A DNA stretch of 64,000 nucleotides from F23-D06 sp963620035 (GTDB lineage: Bacteria; Bacteroidota; Bacteroidia; Bacteroidales; WCHB1-69): the NCBI GenBank assembly GCA_963620035.1, contig CAVEXN010000007.1:1-64000 (forward strand), given 5' to 3'. A program made the position numbers and the translations under genes. Positions within the stretch are counted from its first letter, which is position 1. Each line of letters begins with the position of its first letter. Shown here piece after piece: positions 15,385-24,550 of the stretch. Below the pieces are notes generated by a model, which saw only the letters and a list, made by a program, of their open reading frames with translations, was not told the origin of the DNA and made no database searches.

Positions 15385-18363
15385 TTATTTGTTTGCGTTA
15401 TAGGCGACTTCGTATTCCTCGAAGCCTTCAATGATGTCACCCACTTTAATGTCGTTGCATCCGTCGATGTTCAAGCCGCAATCCTGTCCGGCCACCACCT
15501 CCTTGACATCGTCTTTGAAGCGGCGCAGCGACCCGAGTTTGCCGGTATAGATGACAATGCCGTCGCGGATAAGCCGGATACGTCCCGAACGTTGCAGTTT
15601 GCCGTCGAGCACCATACATCCCGCAATGTTGCCCACCTTGGAAATATGGAACACCTCGCGGACTTCGATGTTGCAGACCACTTTCTCGCGGATTTCGGGA
15701 GAGTGCATGCCGGCGATAGCATCCTTGATTTCGTTGATGGCGGTATAGATGATAGAATAGGTTCTGATATCGATTTGCTCTGCCTCTGCCATCTTGCGGG
15801 CATTGGCAGAGGGGCGCACTTGGAATGCCACAATGAGGGCATTGGAGGCGGCAGCAAGCATGACATCCGTTTCGGTCACCATACCGACCGACTTGTGGAT
15901 GACGTTGACCTGCACCTGCTCGGTGGACAGTTTAAGCAGCGAGTCTGCCAAAGCCTCTACGGAGCCATCGACATCGCCCTTGACGATGATGTTGAGTTCT
16001 TTGAAGTCACCGATGGCGATTCGGCGGCCGATTTCTTCCAACGTGATATGCTTCTGGGTCCGTAGTCCCATTTCGCGGGTAAGGCGGGCTCTTTTCGTGG
16101 CGACTGTGCGGGCTTCCTGCTCCGTATCGCACACCTTGAACGTGTCGCCGGCCTGCGGTGCACCGTTCAGACCTAACAGAAGCACCGGCGTGGCGGGGCC
16201 TGCCGACTTGACCGGCTGGTTGCGTTCGTTGAACATAGCCTTTACCTTTCCGTAGTAATTGCCGGCCAAGATGGGGTCACCGACGCGGAGCGTGCCGTTT
16301 TGTACCAGCACTTTGGCCTCGTAGCCGCGCCCTTTGTCCAGCAGCGACTCGATGACAGCACCCGTGCCGTTGCGGTTGGGATTTGCCCTCAAGTTCAGCA
16401 TTTCTGCCTCCAGCAGCACCTTCTCCAGCAAATCCTTGACATGGTCGCCGTGTTTGGCATCAATCTCCTGGCATTGGTATTTTCCACCCCAGTCCTCCAC
16501 CAGGATATTCATGTTGGCGAGTTCCTCCCTGATTTTCTCCGGGTTGGCGTTAGGTTTGTCTATTTTAGTGATAGCAAACACCATAGGTACACCGGCAGCC
16601 TGTGCGTGGTTGATGGCTTCCACTGTTTGCGGCATAACCGCATCGTCGGCGGCGATGACAATGATACAGAGGTCTGTGATTTTGGCGCCGCGGGCCCGCA
16701 TCGCCGTAAAGGCCTCGTGTCCGGGCGTGTCCAGGAACGTAATCTTCCGGCCGTCTGAGAGTTGCACCAAATAGGCTCCAATGTGCTGCGTAATGCCGCC
16801 GGCCTCTCCCGCAATCACATTCGTTTTGCGTATATAGTCAAGCAGCGAAGTCTTGCCGTGGTCCACATGTCCCATGACGGTAATGATCGGGTGGCGCGGT
16901 TCGAGGTCCTCTTCATTGTCCGTTTCCGTCTGTGTGTCCTCCACGTCTGCGCCAATAAACTCAACTTGGAAACCAAATTCTTCGGCAAGCAGCGTTATCG
17001 TCTCGGCATCAAGCCGCTGGTTTATAGAAACAAAGAGCCCGATGCTCAAGCAGGTAGAGATAATCTCGTTCACCTCCTTGTTCATCAGCGTTGCCAATTC
17101 GTTCGCAGTCAGGAACTCCGTCACCTTGAGCACCTTCTGGTTCTCTATGGCTTGTTGTTCCTGCTCCTCCATACGTTCGTGTATCAGTTGCCGTTTTTCC
17201 TTTCTCCGCTTCGAGGACTTGGTTTTCCCCGTCGGTTCCAGCCGCTGTTTTGTTTCCTTTATACGGCGTTGGATATCTTCGGGAGAGATTTCTGTCTTTT
17301 CCGGCTCGCTCTTTTTCTTGTTGTCATCACGGCCGGCATTGTTCCCTGTCTTCACTCCCGGGGTCTGTTTCAGGATGCGTTTCCGTTTCTTCTTTTTCTT
17401 GTCGTCATTGCTGCCGTGGCCATTGTCCTGTTTCTTCGAGGTCTCTTTCGTTTTTTCTACAGGCAGTTCGATTTTGCCCATAATCTTAGGACCTTGGATC
17501 TTCTCCACACGCGTTTCGATGAACTCTACTTCGCGGTCTGCCCGGCCTAACGGACTGGATACAGGCTTTGCCGCTGGTGCGGAAGCGGTTTCCGGCTTGG
17601 GGTCGACGGTCTTTTCGCTTGCTTTTTCTTTCGTTGCCTTTGTTTCAGTCTCCGTCTCTTTCTTCTTGTTCAAAGCAGAAAGGTCAATCGTATCAATGAC
17701 TTTAGGCTGTTCCAGATGAGGAACGACCGTCACAATCTGTTCAGGCGCATTATTGTCCTCTGTGGGCTTCGGTGCTTCCGGCGTTTCAGCCACGGGTTCT
17801 CCGGGCTTCTCTTCAGTTTTGGATTCATCTACGGGAGCCGGGATTTCTGCAGGTATGGGTTCTTCAGGGGCAGAAACCGGTGCGGAGACCTGTTCCTCTT
17901 TCTCGGTTTTCTCTTTCGGGGCGGTATCCTTCTTGGGCTTTTTCTTGAGTTCCAGATCTTGCAGGTCTATCTTCCCAAGCACTTTTGGAGTCGGGATTTC
18001 CGTGTCAATATGTTGAGGGGGATTGATGATAGAGGTGTTCTTGATGATGAGGTTCTGCTCAACAGGCTCGTCGTGCTCCTCTTTCCCCTTGACAGGGGCG
18101 CTTTTCTCCTTGGCTTTGTTTTCGGATTTCGACTTGGCCACAAACGTTCCGATTTCAATCTTGTCCGCTTCCGACTTGATATGTTTCTCCTTGCCATACT
18201 CATGGAGAAGCAGATCGTACATCTCCTCTGTCAGTTTGGTGTTCCTGTCCTCTTTGATTTCTATGTTTTTCTTCTTGAACAGGGCAACAATCGTTTCGAC
18301 GGAGACATTGAACTCACTGGCGGCCTTGCCTAAACGCGGTATTTTTCTTTTTTCCTCTGACAT
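15385..18363 (-). CDS. infB: Translation initiation factor IF-2
   Basis: GTPase that places initiator fMet-tRNA on the ribosome. The 992-residue protein has a small N-terminal IF2N-type domain (to about 50), a very long Lys/Glu/Pro-rich linker (about 75-415), a second IF2N domain around 415-470, then G1 GHVDHGKTSL, DTPGHEAFTAMRARGAK, NKIDKPNANPEK, and domains II-IV ending in the C2 segment. The linker explains the large size. It lies 59 bp after nusA and 15 bp before pdxA. Confidence 0.97.
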   Translation of the reverse strand: MSEEKRKIPRLGKAASEFNVSVETIVALFKKKNIEIKEDRNTKLTEEMYDLLLHEYGKEKHIKSEADKIEIGTFVAKSKSENKAKEKSAPVKGKEEHDEPVEQNLIIKNTSIINPPQHIDTEIPTPKVLGKIDLQDLELKKKPKKDTAPKEKTEKEEQVSAPVSAPEEPIPAEIPAPVDESKTEEKPGEPVAETPEAPKPTEDNNAPEQIVTVVPHLEQPKVIDTIDLSALNKKKETETETKATKEKASEKTVDPKPETASAPAAKPVSSPLGRADREVEFIETRVEKIQGPKIMGKIELPVEKTKETSKKQDNGHGSNDDKKKKKRKRILKQTPGVKTGNNAGRDDNKKKSEPEKTEISPEDIQRRIKETKQRLEPTGKTKSSKRRKEKRQLIHERMEEQEQQAIENQKVLKVTEFLTANELATLMNKEVNEIISTCLSIGLFVSINQRLDAETITLLAEEFGFQVEFIGADVEDTQTETDNEEDLEPRHPIITVMGHVDHGKTSLLDYIRKTNVIAGEAGGITQHIGAYLVQLSDGRKITFLDTPGHEAFTAMRARGAKITDLCIIVIAADDAVMPQTVEAINHAQAAGVPMVFAITKIDKPNANPEKIREELANMNILVEDWGGKYQCQEIDAKHGDHVKDLLEKVLLEAEMLNLRANPNRNGTGAVIESLLDKGRGYEAKVLVQNGTLRVGDPILAGNYYGKVKAMFNERNQPVKSAGPATPVLLLGLNGAPQAGDTFKVCDTEQEARTVATKRARLTREMGLRTQKHITLEEIGRRIAIGDFKELNIIVKGDVDGSVEALADSLLKLSTEQVQVNVIHKSVGMVTETDVMLAAASNALIVAFQVRPSANARKMAEAEQIDIRTYSIIYTAINEIKDAIAGMHSPEIREKVVCNIEVREVFHISKVGNIAGCMVLDGKLQRSGRIRLIRDGIVIYTGKLGSLRRFKDDVKEVVAGQDCGLNIDGCNDIKVGDIIEGFEEYEVAYNANK

Positions 18364-18422
18364 ATTGATTTTTAAAAACTTACAAATGTTTTCGTTGACA
18401 AACGGACCTTTCGGGAATCTGG

Positions 18423-19670
18423 TTATTCGGCAATGTCCAGTTCTTCCTTGACGGCTGCAATCATAGCATCTACGGTCTCTTCTTCGAGGTCGGTGCGCTT
18501 AATCAGTTCGTTGCGGTCTATGGCCAACACGCTCTTGGCGGTATCGCAGCCGATGCCGACGAAAGCATCAATCACCCACTGGTCAAACACATCGGAGAAT
18601 TCGGTCAACGGCACATCTTCTTCTTGTACCACATCGTCTCTGAACACGTCAATCTCGTAGCCTGAAAGCTTGGACGCCAACTTGATGTTGTAGCCGCCTT
18701 TTCCGATGGCGAGGGAGACCTGGTCGGACTTCATATACACGTTGGCGGTTTTGTTTTCCTCGTCAAGTTCGATAGAAGAGATCTTGGCGGGGCTCAGCGA
18801 TCTGGAAATGAGCAGTTCGTTGTTGGAAGTATAGTTGATGATATCGATATTCTCGTTTCTGAGTTCGCGCACGATGCTGTGGATACGGCTTCCTTTCATG
18901 CCGACGCAAGCGCCCACGGGGTCAATGCGGTCGTCAAAAGACTCTACCAGCACCTTTGCCCGTTCACCGGGGGCACGCACCACGTTTTTGATTGTAATGA
19001 GGCCGTCGTATATTTCCGGAATCTCGCTTTCCATCAGGCGTTCCAGAAAAACGGGGGAGGTGCGGGAGATGATGATGCGCGGCGAAGAGGACTGCACCTC
19101 CACACGTGCCACAACTGCTGTCAGCGTGTCGCCCTTCTTGTATTTGTCGGCGGGTATCTGTTCAGACTTCGGAAGAACGAGTTCCACATGGTCCTCATCG
19201 TAAACCAGGATTTCCTTGCGCCAGACCTGATTCACCTCGCCGCTGATCAGTTCGCCTATGCGGTGTTCATATTTCTTGTAAATCACATCCTTTTCATATT
19301 CCATAATCTTGGAACTCAGATTCTGGCGCAGGGCCAGGATCTCGCGCCGTGCAAAGTCCGACAGCTTGATCTTCTTGACGAGTTCTTCGCCGATCTCGAA
19401 ATCCGGTTCTACTTTGATGGCGTCTGAAAGTGCAATCTGGTTCCCCTCGTCTTCCACTTCGCCGTCCTCCACAATCTCAAGTGTATGCTGAATCTCCAGG
19501 TCGCCGCGGTCAACGTTCACGATGATGTCGAATTTGGCATCCGGCCCGTACTTCTTGAGCAGAGCAGAACGGAACACGTCCTCCAGTATGTGCATCAGCG
19601 TCTCGCGGTCTATGCTTTTGGATTCCTTGAATTCCGCAAAGGTGTCGATAAGATTTACATGTTCTTCCAT
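18423..19670 (-). CDS. nusA: Transcription termination/antitermination factor NusA
   Basis: Binds RNA polymerase and nascent RNA, modulating pausing, termination and antitermination. The 415-residue protein has the N-terminal polymerase-binding domain (1-130), S1 domain (about 135-205), two KH domains (PVGACVGMKGSRIHSIVREL; VSLAIGKGGYNIKLASKLSGYEIDV) and a short C-terminal acidic helical region. rimP, the usual upstream neighbour, is absent: the next feature upstream is tRNA-Gln. Followed by infB. Confidence 0.96.
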   Translation of the reverse strand: MEEHVNLIDTFAEFKESKSIDRETLMHILEDVFRSALLKKYGPDAKFDIIVNVDRGDLEIQHTLEIVEDGEVEDEGNQIALSDAIKVEPDFEIGEELVKKIKLSDFARREILALRQNLSSKIMEYEKDVIYKKYEHRIGELISGEVNQVWRKEILVYDEDHVELVLPKSEQIPADKYKKGDTLTAVVARVEVQSSSPRIIISRTSPVFLERLMESEIPEIYDGLITIKNVVRAPGERAKVLVESFDDRIDPVGACVGMKGSRIHSIVRELRNENIDIINYTSNNELLISRSLSPAKISSIELDEENKTANVYMKSDQVSLAIGKGGYNIKLASKLSGYEIDVFRDDVVQEEDVPLTEFSDVFDQWVIDAFVGIGCDTAKSVLAIDRNELIKRTDLEEETVDAMIAAVKEELDIAE

Positions 19671-19730
19671 TTTTATCCGTTTAATGTTATTGTGTCGTTT
19701 TTTTTATTGCCGATAATATCAATCATTTAT

Positions 19731-19760
19731 AAAAAAACCCTCACCTTACCGGGTGAGAGT
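19731..19760 (-). terminator. Terminator of tRNA-Gln
   Basis: On the minus strand, CTCACC, a 6-nt loop, GGTGAG (19752-19757 with 19740-19745) and then a run of seven T (19731-19737). It lies 8 bp beyond the tRNA 3' end and just upstream of nusA. Confidence 0.75.
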
Positions 19761-19767
19761 TCGTTCG

Positions 19768-19838
19768 TTGAGCTAGCAGGATTCGAACCTACACAGACAG
19801 TACCAAAAACTGTAGTGCTACCGTTACACCATAGCTCA
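19768..19838 (-). tRNA. tRNA-Gln (anticodon TTG)
   Basis: The minus strand gives a perfect 7-bp acceptor stem (TGAGCTA/TAGCTCA), a D-arm, the anticodon stem ACAGT/ACTGT with loop TTTTGGT (anticodon TTG), and a T-arm with GGTTCGAATCC. The 3' CCA is not encoded. Confidence 0.95.
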
Positions 19839-19863
19839 ATAGCCTTGGTAGTTTTTGAGGCTG

Positions 19864-19871
19864 CAAAACTA
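19864..19871 (-). promoter_or_regulatory. -7 promoter element for tRNA-Gln
   Basis: Reads TAGTTTTG on the minus strand, 25 bp before the tRNA 5' end. Confidence 0.5.
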
Positions 19872-20074
19872 CACTTTTTTTCAATTGTTGGCAATTGTCC
19901 GAAAAAAAATAATTTTCGCGACGGGAACGGGCCTTTCACCGCAGCGACTGTTCGCACACTGCCTATGCATAAGGTAAAGTCTCAAAAACTTGAGTTTAAC
20001 AATCCGCTCCGCTTTAATTCCTTTAATCTGTTGTGAAACAAGCGAATAAATTACAATAATCTCTTGCTTATCTC

Positions 20075-20491
20075 CTATAGGTCGCTTTCCGTTATCGTCA
20101 TCTTATATTCTGCTACATTCTTGGAAACAGAACAGAAAGTCCAGTTTTCCGAACGCCATAATTCCTTGTCAAATTTCCGGCCGTCAATGTAAGTGTCGAA
20201 AACCAAACCGCCAAACAGAAAGTCGAAATCTGACTGTCTGAAATCAGCAACATTCGGGGCATCAGTTGTAAAAGTCCTCACCCTCTTCTCTTGATTCGGT
20301 TTCAAGACAAGCTGGTCGGGATTTGTATATGTTGAAATAGTATATGGCAGGCTATCTTTAAAATCCAGTGTCAAGATCTTGTCAGTTTCGTTTTTGACTA
20401 TAAAATGATAGAAAGAGACGGGATCCGGCCTATTACATGAAACGAAAAGAAACGCAAAAAATCCTACAACCAAAAAATAATAATTCTTCAT
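20075..20491 (-). CDS. Small predicted lipoprotein, unknown function
   Basis: A 138-residue protein with a signal peptide and lipobox (LFVSC, Cys19), so probably anchored in the membrane envelope. The rest is mixed beta-type sequence (SFYHFIVKNETDKILTLDF) without a domain I recognise. It has its own promoter element at 20535-20542. It is the first of several unrelated lipoproteins in an A/T-richer patch after tRNA-Gln, consistent with an accessory region. Confidence 0.7.
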   Translation of the reverse strand: MKNYYFLVVGFFAFLFVSCNRPDPVSFYHFIVKNETDKILTLDFKDSLPYTISTYTNPDQLVLKPNQEKRVRTFTTDAPNVADFRQSDFDFLFGGLVFDTYIDGRKFDKELWRSENWTFCSVSKNVAEYKMTITESDL

Positions 20492-20534
20492 AATGTTAAT
20501 GTTTTGTTTTAATGTATGTTTGAAATACTATTGG

Positions 20535-20542
20535 CAAAAATA
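20535..20542 (-). promoter_or_regulatory. -7 promoter element for the 138-residue lipoprotein
   Basis: Reads TATTTTTG on the minus strand, 43 bp before the start codon at 20491. Confidence 0.5.
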
Positions 20543-20595
20543 GCAAGAATCTTTTTCATCACACCCATTTTTTGTTAATAAAACAAAAAATGTGA

Positions 20596-20790
20596 AAACG
20601 GCAACGGGGTGTTAAATCCGCGAAACTCAAGGCAAGCGGACACTTCTGTTTGGAAACCGGCGCGGAGAACCACGCCACCATCGCATCCGTCATGCAGTCG
20701 GCGGTCAAGAACGGGCGGAAAAACTTTCGAGGCCCGTCAGGTCTGTGCAGTCATTGCGTAGGCATGACATCACAGATTGAACCACCATAA
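20596..20790 (+). pseudogene. Coding-like remnant without a start codon
   Basis: Within the 321-bp gap 20492-20812 this plus-strand frame is open for 64 codons between a TGA at 20593 and a TAA, with no usable start. The translation is G/C-richer than its surroundings and protein-like (KLKASGHFCLETGAENHATI, then ASVMQSAVKNGRKNFRGPSG). I do not recognise the family. It may be a piece of a gene lost during rearrangement. Confidence 0.35.
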
Positions 20791-20812
20791 CAGTCAGAAC
20801 TTAAACGGATGT

Positions 20813-21403
20813 CTATGGGCGAGTATCTGAACAGTTACTGTTTGAACACGACTCGATTTCTTCTATTTTTTCATACGATTGAATATATTGTCCATTTAAG
20901 AACAGAAGGTAACGATTATAAGAAACGCTTTGCTTTTGTTCTTTCGGCATCAGTTCCGACAGAAAGCGTTTCAAATACAGGTTGCAGTAACTGGTTTTAT
21001 AATATAACTCATTGACACTCAACATTGGATTTGACAAGATTTCGTTCTGCAAGAATGCGTCTGTGTAATATTCTGTTAAAACATATAGACGGAGATCTGC
21101 TTTGTCGCAAAAAGCTTGGATTTTTTTCAAAGAAACGCAAACGTTGCTCGAGCAGTGAGGCGACCACAAATAAAGTAGCGTTTCGCCATTATTATTCAGC
21201 AATCCGGTCAGTTGGCGGGCGGTAATTGCCATAATTCTTCCATCATTCTGACAAGGGATATCATCTATTGATCTCACGAAAAATATTTTCTCTTTCTCCT
21301 CGTTTGTCAATCGTTTATAACCGCTGTTAAATCCAGGCGTATGAATAATAGCACAAGCTTGAAAAATCACGGATAAAAGTGCAGGGATCAAAATTCTTTT
21401 CAT
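20813..21403 (-). CDS. Predicted lipoprotein with thioredoxin-like segment
   Basis: A 196-residue protein with a lipobox (VIFQAC, Cys17). Residues 76-97 read LLYLWSPHCSSNVCVSLKKIQ; the WSPHC pattern after a hydrophobic strand resembles the active-site strand of thioredoxin-fold proteins, but the second Cys is five residues on (Cys84, Cys89) rather than three, so this is not a classic CxxC. A later hydrophobic strand (RYLLFLNGQYI) fits the same fold. A redox role is inference. No clear operon partner. Confidence 0.6.
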   Translation of the reverse strand: MKRILIPALLSVIFQACAIIHTPGFNSGYKRLTNEEKEKIFFVRSIDDIPCQNDGRIMAITARQLTGLLNNNGETLLYLWSPHCSSNVCVSLKKIQAFCDKADLRLYVLTEYYTDAFLQNEILSNPMLSVNELYYKTSYCNLYLKRFLSELMPKEQKQSVSYNRYLLFLNGQYIQSYEKIEEIESCSNSNCSDTRP

Positions 21404-21458
21404 ATATCATAGCAAAATCTGATGTTTGCCGCAAAACCAGTTGACTTCTGAAACCATG

Positions 21459-21947
21459 TTATCTTTTCCCTAAATGAAGAAGGTATCCGCCCAAATCTCC
21501 AATGTTATTGTGATATGAATAAGTACCTGCTTTTAATATATAATACTGCCCGTCGGGTGCCAAAGCTTCGATGTCTTCATCAACATACAAGCATTTAGTG
21601 TCATCTTCAAAGACGAAATCCGTATCAATCGGAATTTCAACATAATAATTGTCGTTTTCATCTTTATAAACAGGGGAAGTATAATCCGCAGATGATTTTT
21701 GGAGGTCTATATGAAGTTCAACACGTTCCAACCTGAAATTACATAAACCACCTCCGTTGCAATTACTTTTTGCTCGTCCCCATTCGTCCCAAGTAAAATA
21801 AAAAACCACAATTGTACCTTTGGAAAAATTCAGCCCTTCATTTTGAGAAGAGATTGGAGTTGTATGATTAACCTTTTCTTTCTCGCATCCTGAAAACAAC
21901 AAGCCTGTAAAACTTGCCACAAGTGCTATCATTGCAATCTTCCCCAT
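21459..21947 (-). CDS. Predicted lipoprotein, unknown function
   Basis: A 162-residue protein starting MGKIAMIALVASFTGLLFSG followed by Cys21, a good lipobox. The frame is open further upstream (to 22079), but that extension has no signal-peptide logic. The mature part is acidic with short beta-like segments and a Tyr-rich end (YILKAGTYSYHNNIGDLGGY). Not recognised. It lies between other lipoproteins and tRNA-Arg. Confidence 0.65.
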   Translation of the reverse strand: MGKIAMIALVASFTGLLFSGCEKEKVNHTTPISSQNEGLNFSKGTIVVFYFTWDEWGRAKSNCNGGGLCNFRLERVELHIDLQKSSADYTSPVYKDENDNYYVEIPIDTDFVFEDDTKCLYVDEDIEALAPDGQYYILKAGTYSYHNNIGDLGGYLLHLGKR

Positions 21948-22087
21948 CCTGAAATAAGTCTGATTCGTTAAAGATAAATCCTGAAAACCGGTTCGGCAAA
22001 TATAAAATTTTCCTGTTGATTTTTTCGCAGTTACAAAAAATATTATCAAAAAAAAATTCCCCTGTGCCGAGCATATCAAAATAATTG

Positions 22088-22095
22088 TACTTTTG
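22088..22095 (+). promoter_or_regulatory. -7 promoter element for tRNA-Arg
   Basis: TACTTTTG, 19 bp before the tRNA 5' end. Confidence 0.55.
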
Positions 22096-22114
22096 CGCCG
22101 TCAAAAAAGGCAAT

Positions 22115-22191
22115 GGCCCATTAGCTCAACTGAATAGAGTATTTGACTACGGATCAAAAGGTTGCAGGTTTGAATCCTGCATGGGTCACCA
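22115..22191 (+). tRNA. tRNA-Arg (anticodon ACG)
   Basis: A 77-nt tRNA with acceptor stem GGCCCAT/ATGGGTC (one G-U pair), D-arm with AGCTCAACTGAATAGAGT, anticodon stem TTTGA/TCAAA with loop CTACGGA (anticodon ACG), T-arm GCAGGTTTGAATCCTGC and encoded CCA. It is flanked by accessory lipoprotein genes. Confidence 0.95.
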
Positions 22192-22193
22192 GG

Positions 22194-22231
22194 AAAAGCA
22201 GAAACGCGGCAATGACGGTTTCTGCTTTTTT
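22194..22231 (+). terminator. Terminator of tRNA-Arg
   Basis: A 12-bp stem AAAAGCAGAAAC/GTTTCTGCTTTT (22194-22205 with 22218-22229) and a T-run, directly after the tRNA CCA end. Confidence 0.85.
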
Positions 22232-22356
22232 GTTTCTGTCTTGTGCTAAATCCGGCAAAAAGACGAACGTAGTCCACAACCCCACAAAAGCCCTTGTTTC
22301 GTTTTTAGCCCTTGACATGTGTGTTATATCGAGTGGATGTTTTTCAACCGATGAAC

Positions 22357-22893
22357 TCAGTTGCTGCCGTTCCGTTCCAATGCGTTGCGGTAATCCTCCT
22401 CGTCAATAGTATATTGATATGTATAATCCCCGAGTTTGTATTCTCCTTTCCGGTTTTTTTGCGGCATGTCTATTATGTCCCAGTACTCGGCAAGTTGAGG
22501 GGTCTTTCTGATGTTGTTTTCCTCAAAGACAGAATAAGAAACGTATGTGCTATCACTGAAGATAAAACGATATTCGTTAAAATACCATCCATTCACACTT
22601 GGCCAGAAATTGGTCAGATGGACATTTGATTCGTTGAAAGAGAAAGAGCCATAACCAGCCGTTTGAACACTTGCCACAAAGATGCTTTCGCTCGGCTGAA
22701 TAGTATCAACAATGAAACAGACTGTATTTCCAACCGTATCTTTATTTAAAACCGCATATATCACGGGGGTTTCTAATCCGTTTTTAAAATAATAATCATC
22801 AAACCAAAACCGATCGCAATGTTTGCAGATGCACCCCGAAAAGAGGCTTGCCAGCAACGAAAAGAAAAGCGGAGCGATAAAAATCTTCTTCAT
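22357..22893 (-). CDS. Predicted lipoprotein, unknown function
   Basis: A 178-residue protein, MKKIFIAPLFFSLLASLFSG then Cys21 (lipobox LFSGC) and a CICKHC cluster right after it. The rest is Tyr/Phe/Asn-rich without a domain I know. It follows the HExxH lipoprotein gene by 34 bp on the same strand and is probably co-transcribed with it. The first 57 bp of this gene are copied, with seven changes, at 44074-44130. Confidence 0.65.
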   Translation of the reverse strand: MKKIFIAPLFFSLLASLFSGCICKHCDRFWFDDYYFKNGLETPVIYAVLNKDTVGNTVCFIVDTIQPSESIFVASVQTAGYGSFSFNESNVHLTNFWPSVNGWYFNEYRFIFSDSTYVSYSVFEENNIRKTPQLAEYWDIIDMPQKNRKGEYKLGDYTYQYTIDEEDYRNALERNGSN

Positions 22894-22927
22894 AATTGTC
22901 TTACTTTAAATTGTTGTACCACTATCA

Positions 22928-24550
22928 TTAATGTCTAGCCAATGTTTTGTCCCAATACAGTTCAAGCAGCCGGTCTATGTCATCGTCCGTCGTTCCGTTA
23001 ATCTTATGCGCTTTCAAAGCATCCCTAAAACTGCTCAATCCGTAGGACGACACAAGAATGTTGTTCTGAATGTAACTTAATGTGTATCCTGAAATTCTGT
23101 CGTCTGGACATGCGCAGTTTTGAAGTTCAATTCGTTGATTGTAGTCATCCATAAGGTCTATAAATAAAGGTGTATAACAAGAATACCGGTTATTTCCAAA
23201 ACAGAAAGATTCCCCTTCTGGCCACGACTGGTTGTCTACACCACGCAAATAAATACCGTTTGTGTAATTGTACAAATCTGTCCGATAGTGATGGTTAGTT
23301 ATAGCCCATGCAGCGGCCGCAGCCCAACTTTCGTGTATTTCCTTGGCCAATTGTATGTATGTAACCTTATTGACAAAGAGCAGATGCGACTGGTGCGCCA
23401 GTTCGTGGATAACAACTCCAAAAACGGCATCCGTTCTTGAACTGTGGGGTCTTGCTACAAGTATGTCTGGCAATGCGCCCAAAAGACTCCAAGTTCCCCA
23501 GCAACAACCTGCCCCCCAGCTTGGGCTGTTGTCTATCACGCCTATTTTTGTCTTGCCGAAAGTCAATATTGGTCTCTGAATTCCGAGACAGTTACCATAG
23601 AAGAACTTGTATGCTGCACGGTGCGCTGTGGCGTACAATATCGACTTCCCGTTCTTTGCTATGTTCAGCGTCCATGCGCCACGCATATTAGGACCGTTAT
23701 AGAAAGCCTGCCCCATTGCGCCGTTGCGGATGTCCCAATATGCCGTTTCCCATTTAATGGAGTAGTTGACATTCTTCTTGAATTGTCTTGTCATTCTGCA
23801 ACAGCCATTTTGGTCGGTGGTTGCTGTCGCAACATTCGTACCGTATCGTGCACGCACAAGAACGCCCGCCAGCGGCAGGAACGCACCAGCCACGTCATCG
23901 TATGCTTTTATTGTCGCCGACGGCGTCCATTTTGAGCCTTTACCATCATCCTCAGAACCAACGCCAGCAATCTCGTAAGCCTTGTCCTCAAGGGCCTCGT
24001 AGAAGTCTCCGCCATCTGTCGGCGGAATGAAAACCAGATAAATCTGTTGCACATCTAACCCGACCGGAAACTGATAATTGACAGGCACAACGCAGTACTG
24101 CCATGTCAGTTCCCCGTCAGGGATCGTTGGATCATGGTAATATGTGCCGTTGGTTTTGATTTCGTAGTTGAGAGGATAAGACCAGAGCACGAGACTGGTG
24201 TCGCTCTGAAGTAAATCCAACTGGCTGTCATCCGCCGGTTTGATGCGCACATACTTGAAATTTGCTGTAATGTCGGCAACGGGCGGATTGGAATAATCCA
24301 GTTTTGACAAAGCCGCCTGCATAGTCTCGAGACGGTAAGGGTCGATGATTTCATCACCCAGAACGACAGCGCCTTCGGAGCAATTGTCGGTCTGCCCGGA
24401 CTTCTGCTGATTTAAATTGTCTTCATTTTCTTTGGAACACCCGGCACAAGCGAAGAGCAGCAACGTAAAGGTGAAAAGTAATAGCCGGTCTAAAGATTTG
24501 GCAGTATGATTAGAGACTCTCTGCCAATTTGCAAAATAAAAACAATACAT
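22928..24550 (-). CDS. Large lipoprotein with HExxH metallopeptidase motif
   Basis: A 540-residue protein with an N-terminal hydrophobic stretch and a lipobox (LLFACAGC, Cys38). About residues 210-265 resemble a carboxypeptidase-regulatory-like beta-sandwich (LAGVLVRARYGTN, TATTDQNGCCRM). Residues 382-386 are HELAH within VIHELAHQSH, and an EIHESWAAAAAWA segment at 404-416 offers Glu407 as a third zinc ligand, the gluzincin arrangement. I infer a surface-anchored zinc peptidase, possibly inactive; substrate unknown. It heads a two-gene unit with the lipoprotein downstream. Confidence 0.65.
   Translation of the reverse strand: MYCFYFANWQRVSNHTAKSLDRLLLFTFTLLLFACAGCSKENEDNLNQQKSGQTDNCSEGAVVLGDEIIDPYRLETMQAALSKLDYSNPPVADITANFKYVRIKPADDSQLDLLQSDTSLVLWSYPLNYEIKTNGTYYHDPTIPDGELTWQYCVVPVNYQFPVGLDVQQIYLVFIPPTDGGDFYEALEDKAYEIAGVGSEDDGKGSKWTPSATIKAYDDVAGAFLPLAGVLVRARYGTNVATATTDQNGCCRMTRQFKKNVNYSIKWETAYWDIRNGAMGQAFYNGPNMRGAWTLNIAKNGKSILYATAHRAAYKFFYGNCLGIQRPILTFGKTKIGVIDNSPSWGAGCCWGTWSLLGALPDILVARPHSSRTDAVFGVVIHELAHQSHLLFVNKVTYIQLAKEIHESWAAAAAWAITNHHYRTDLYNYTNGIYLRGVDNQSWPEGESFCFGNNRYSCYTPLFIDLMDDYNQRIELQNCACPDDRISGYTLSYIQNNILVSSYGLSSFRDALKAHKINGTTDDDIDRLLELYWDKTLARH

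Noticed and set aside
22115..22191. tRNA-Arg as an integration site for an island
   Set aside because: No second copy of the tRNA 3' end and no integrase gene found in the window.
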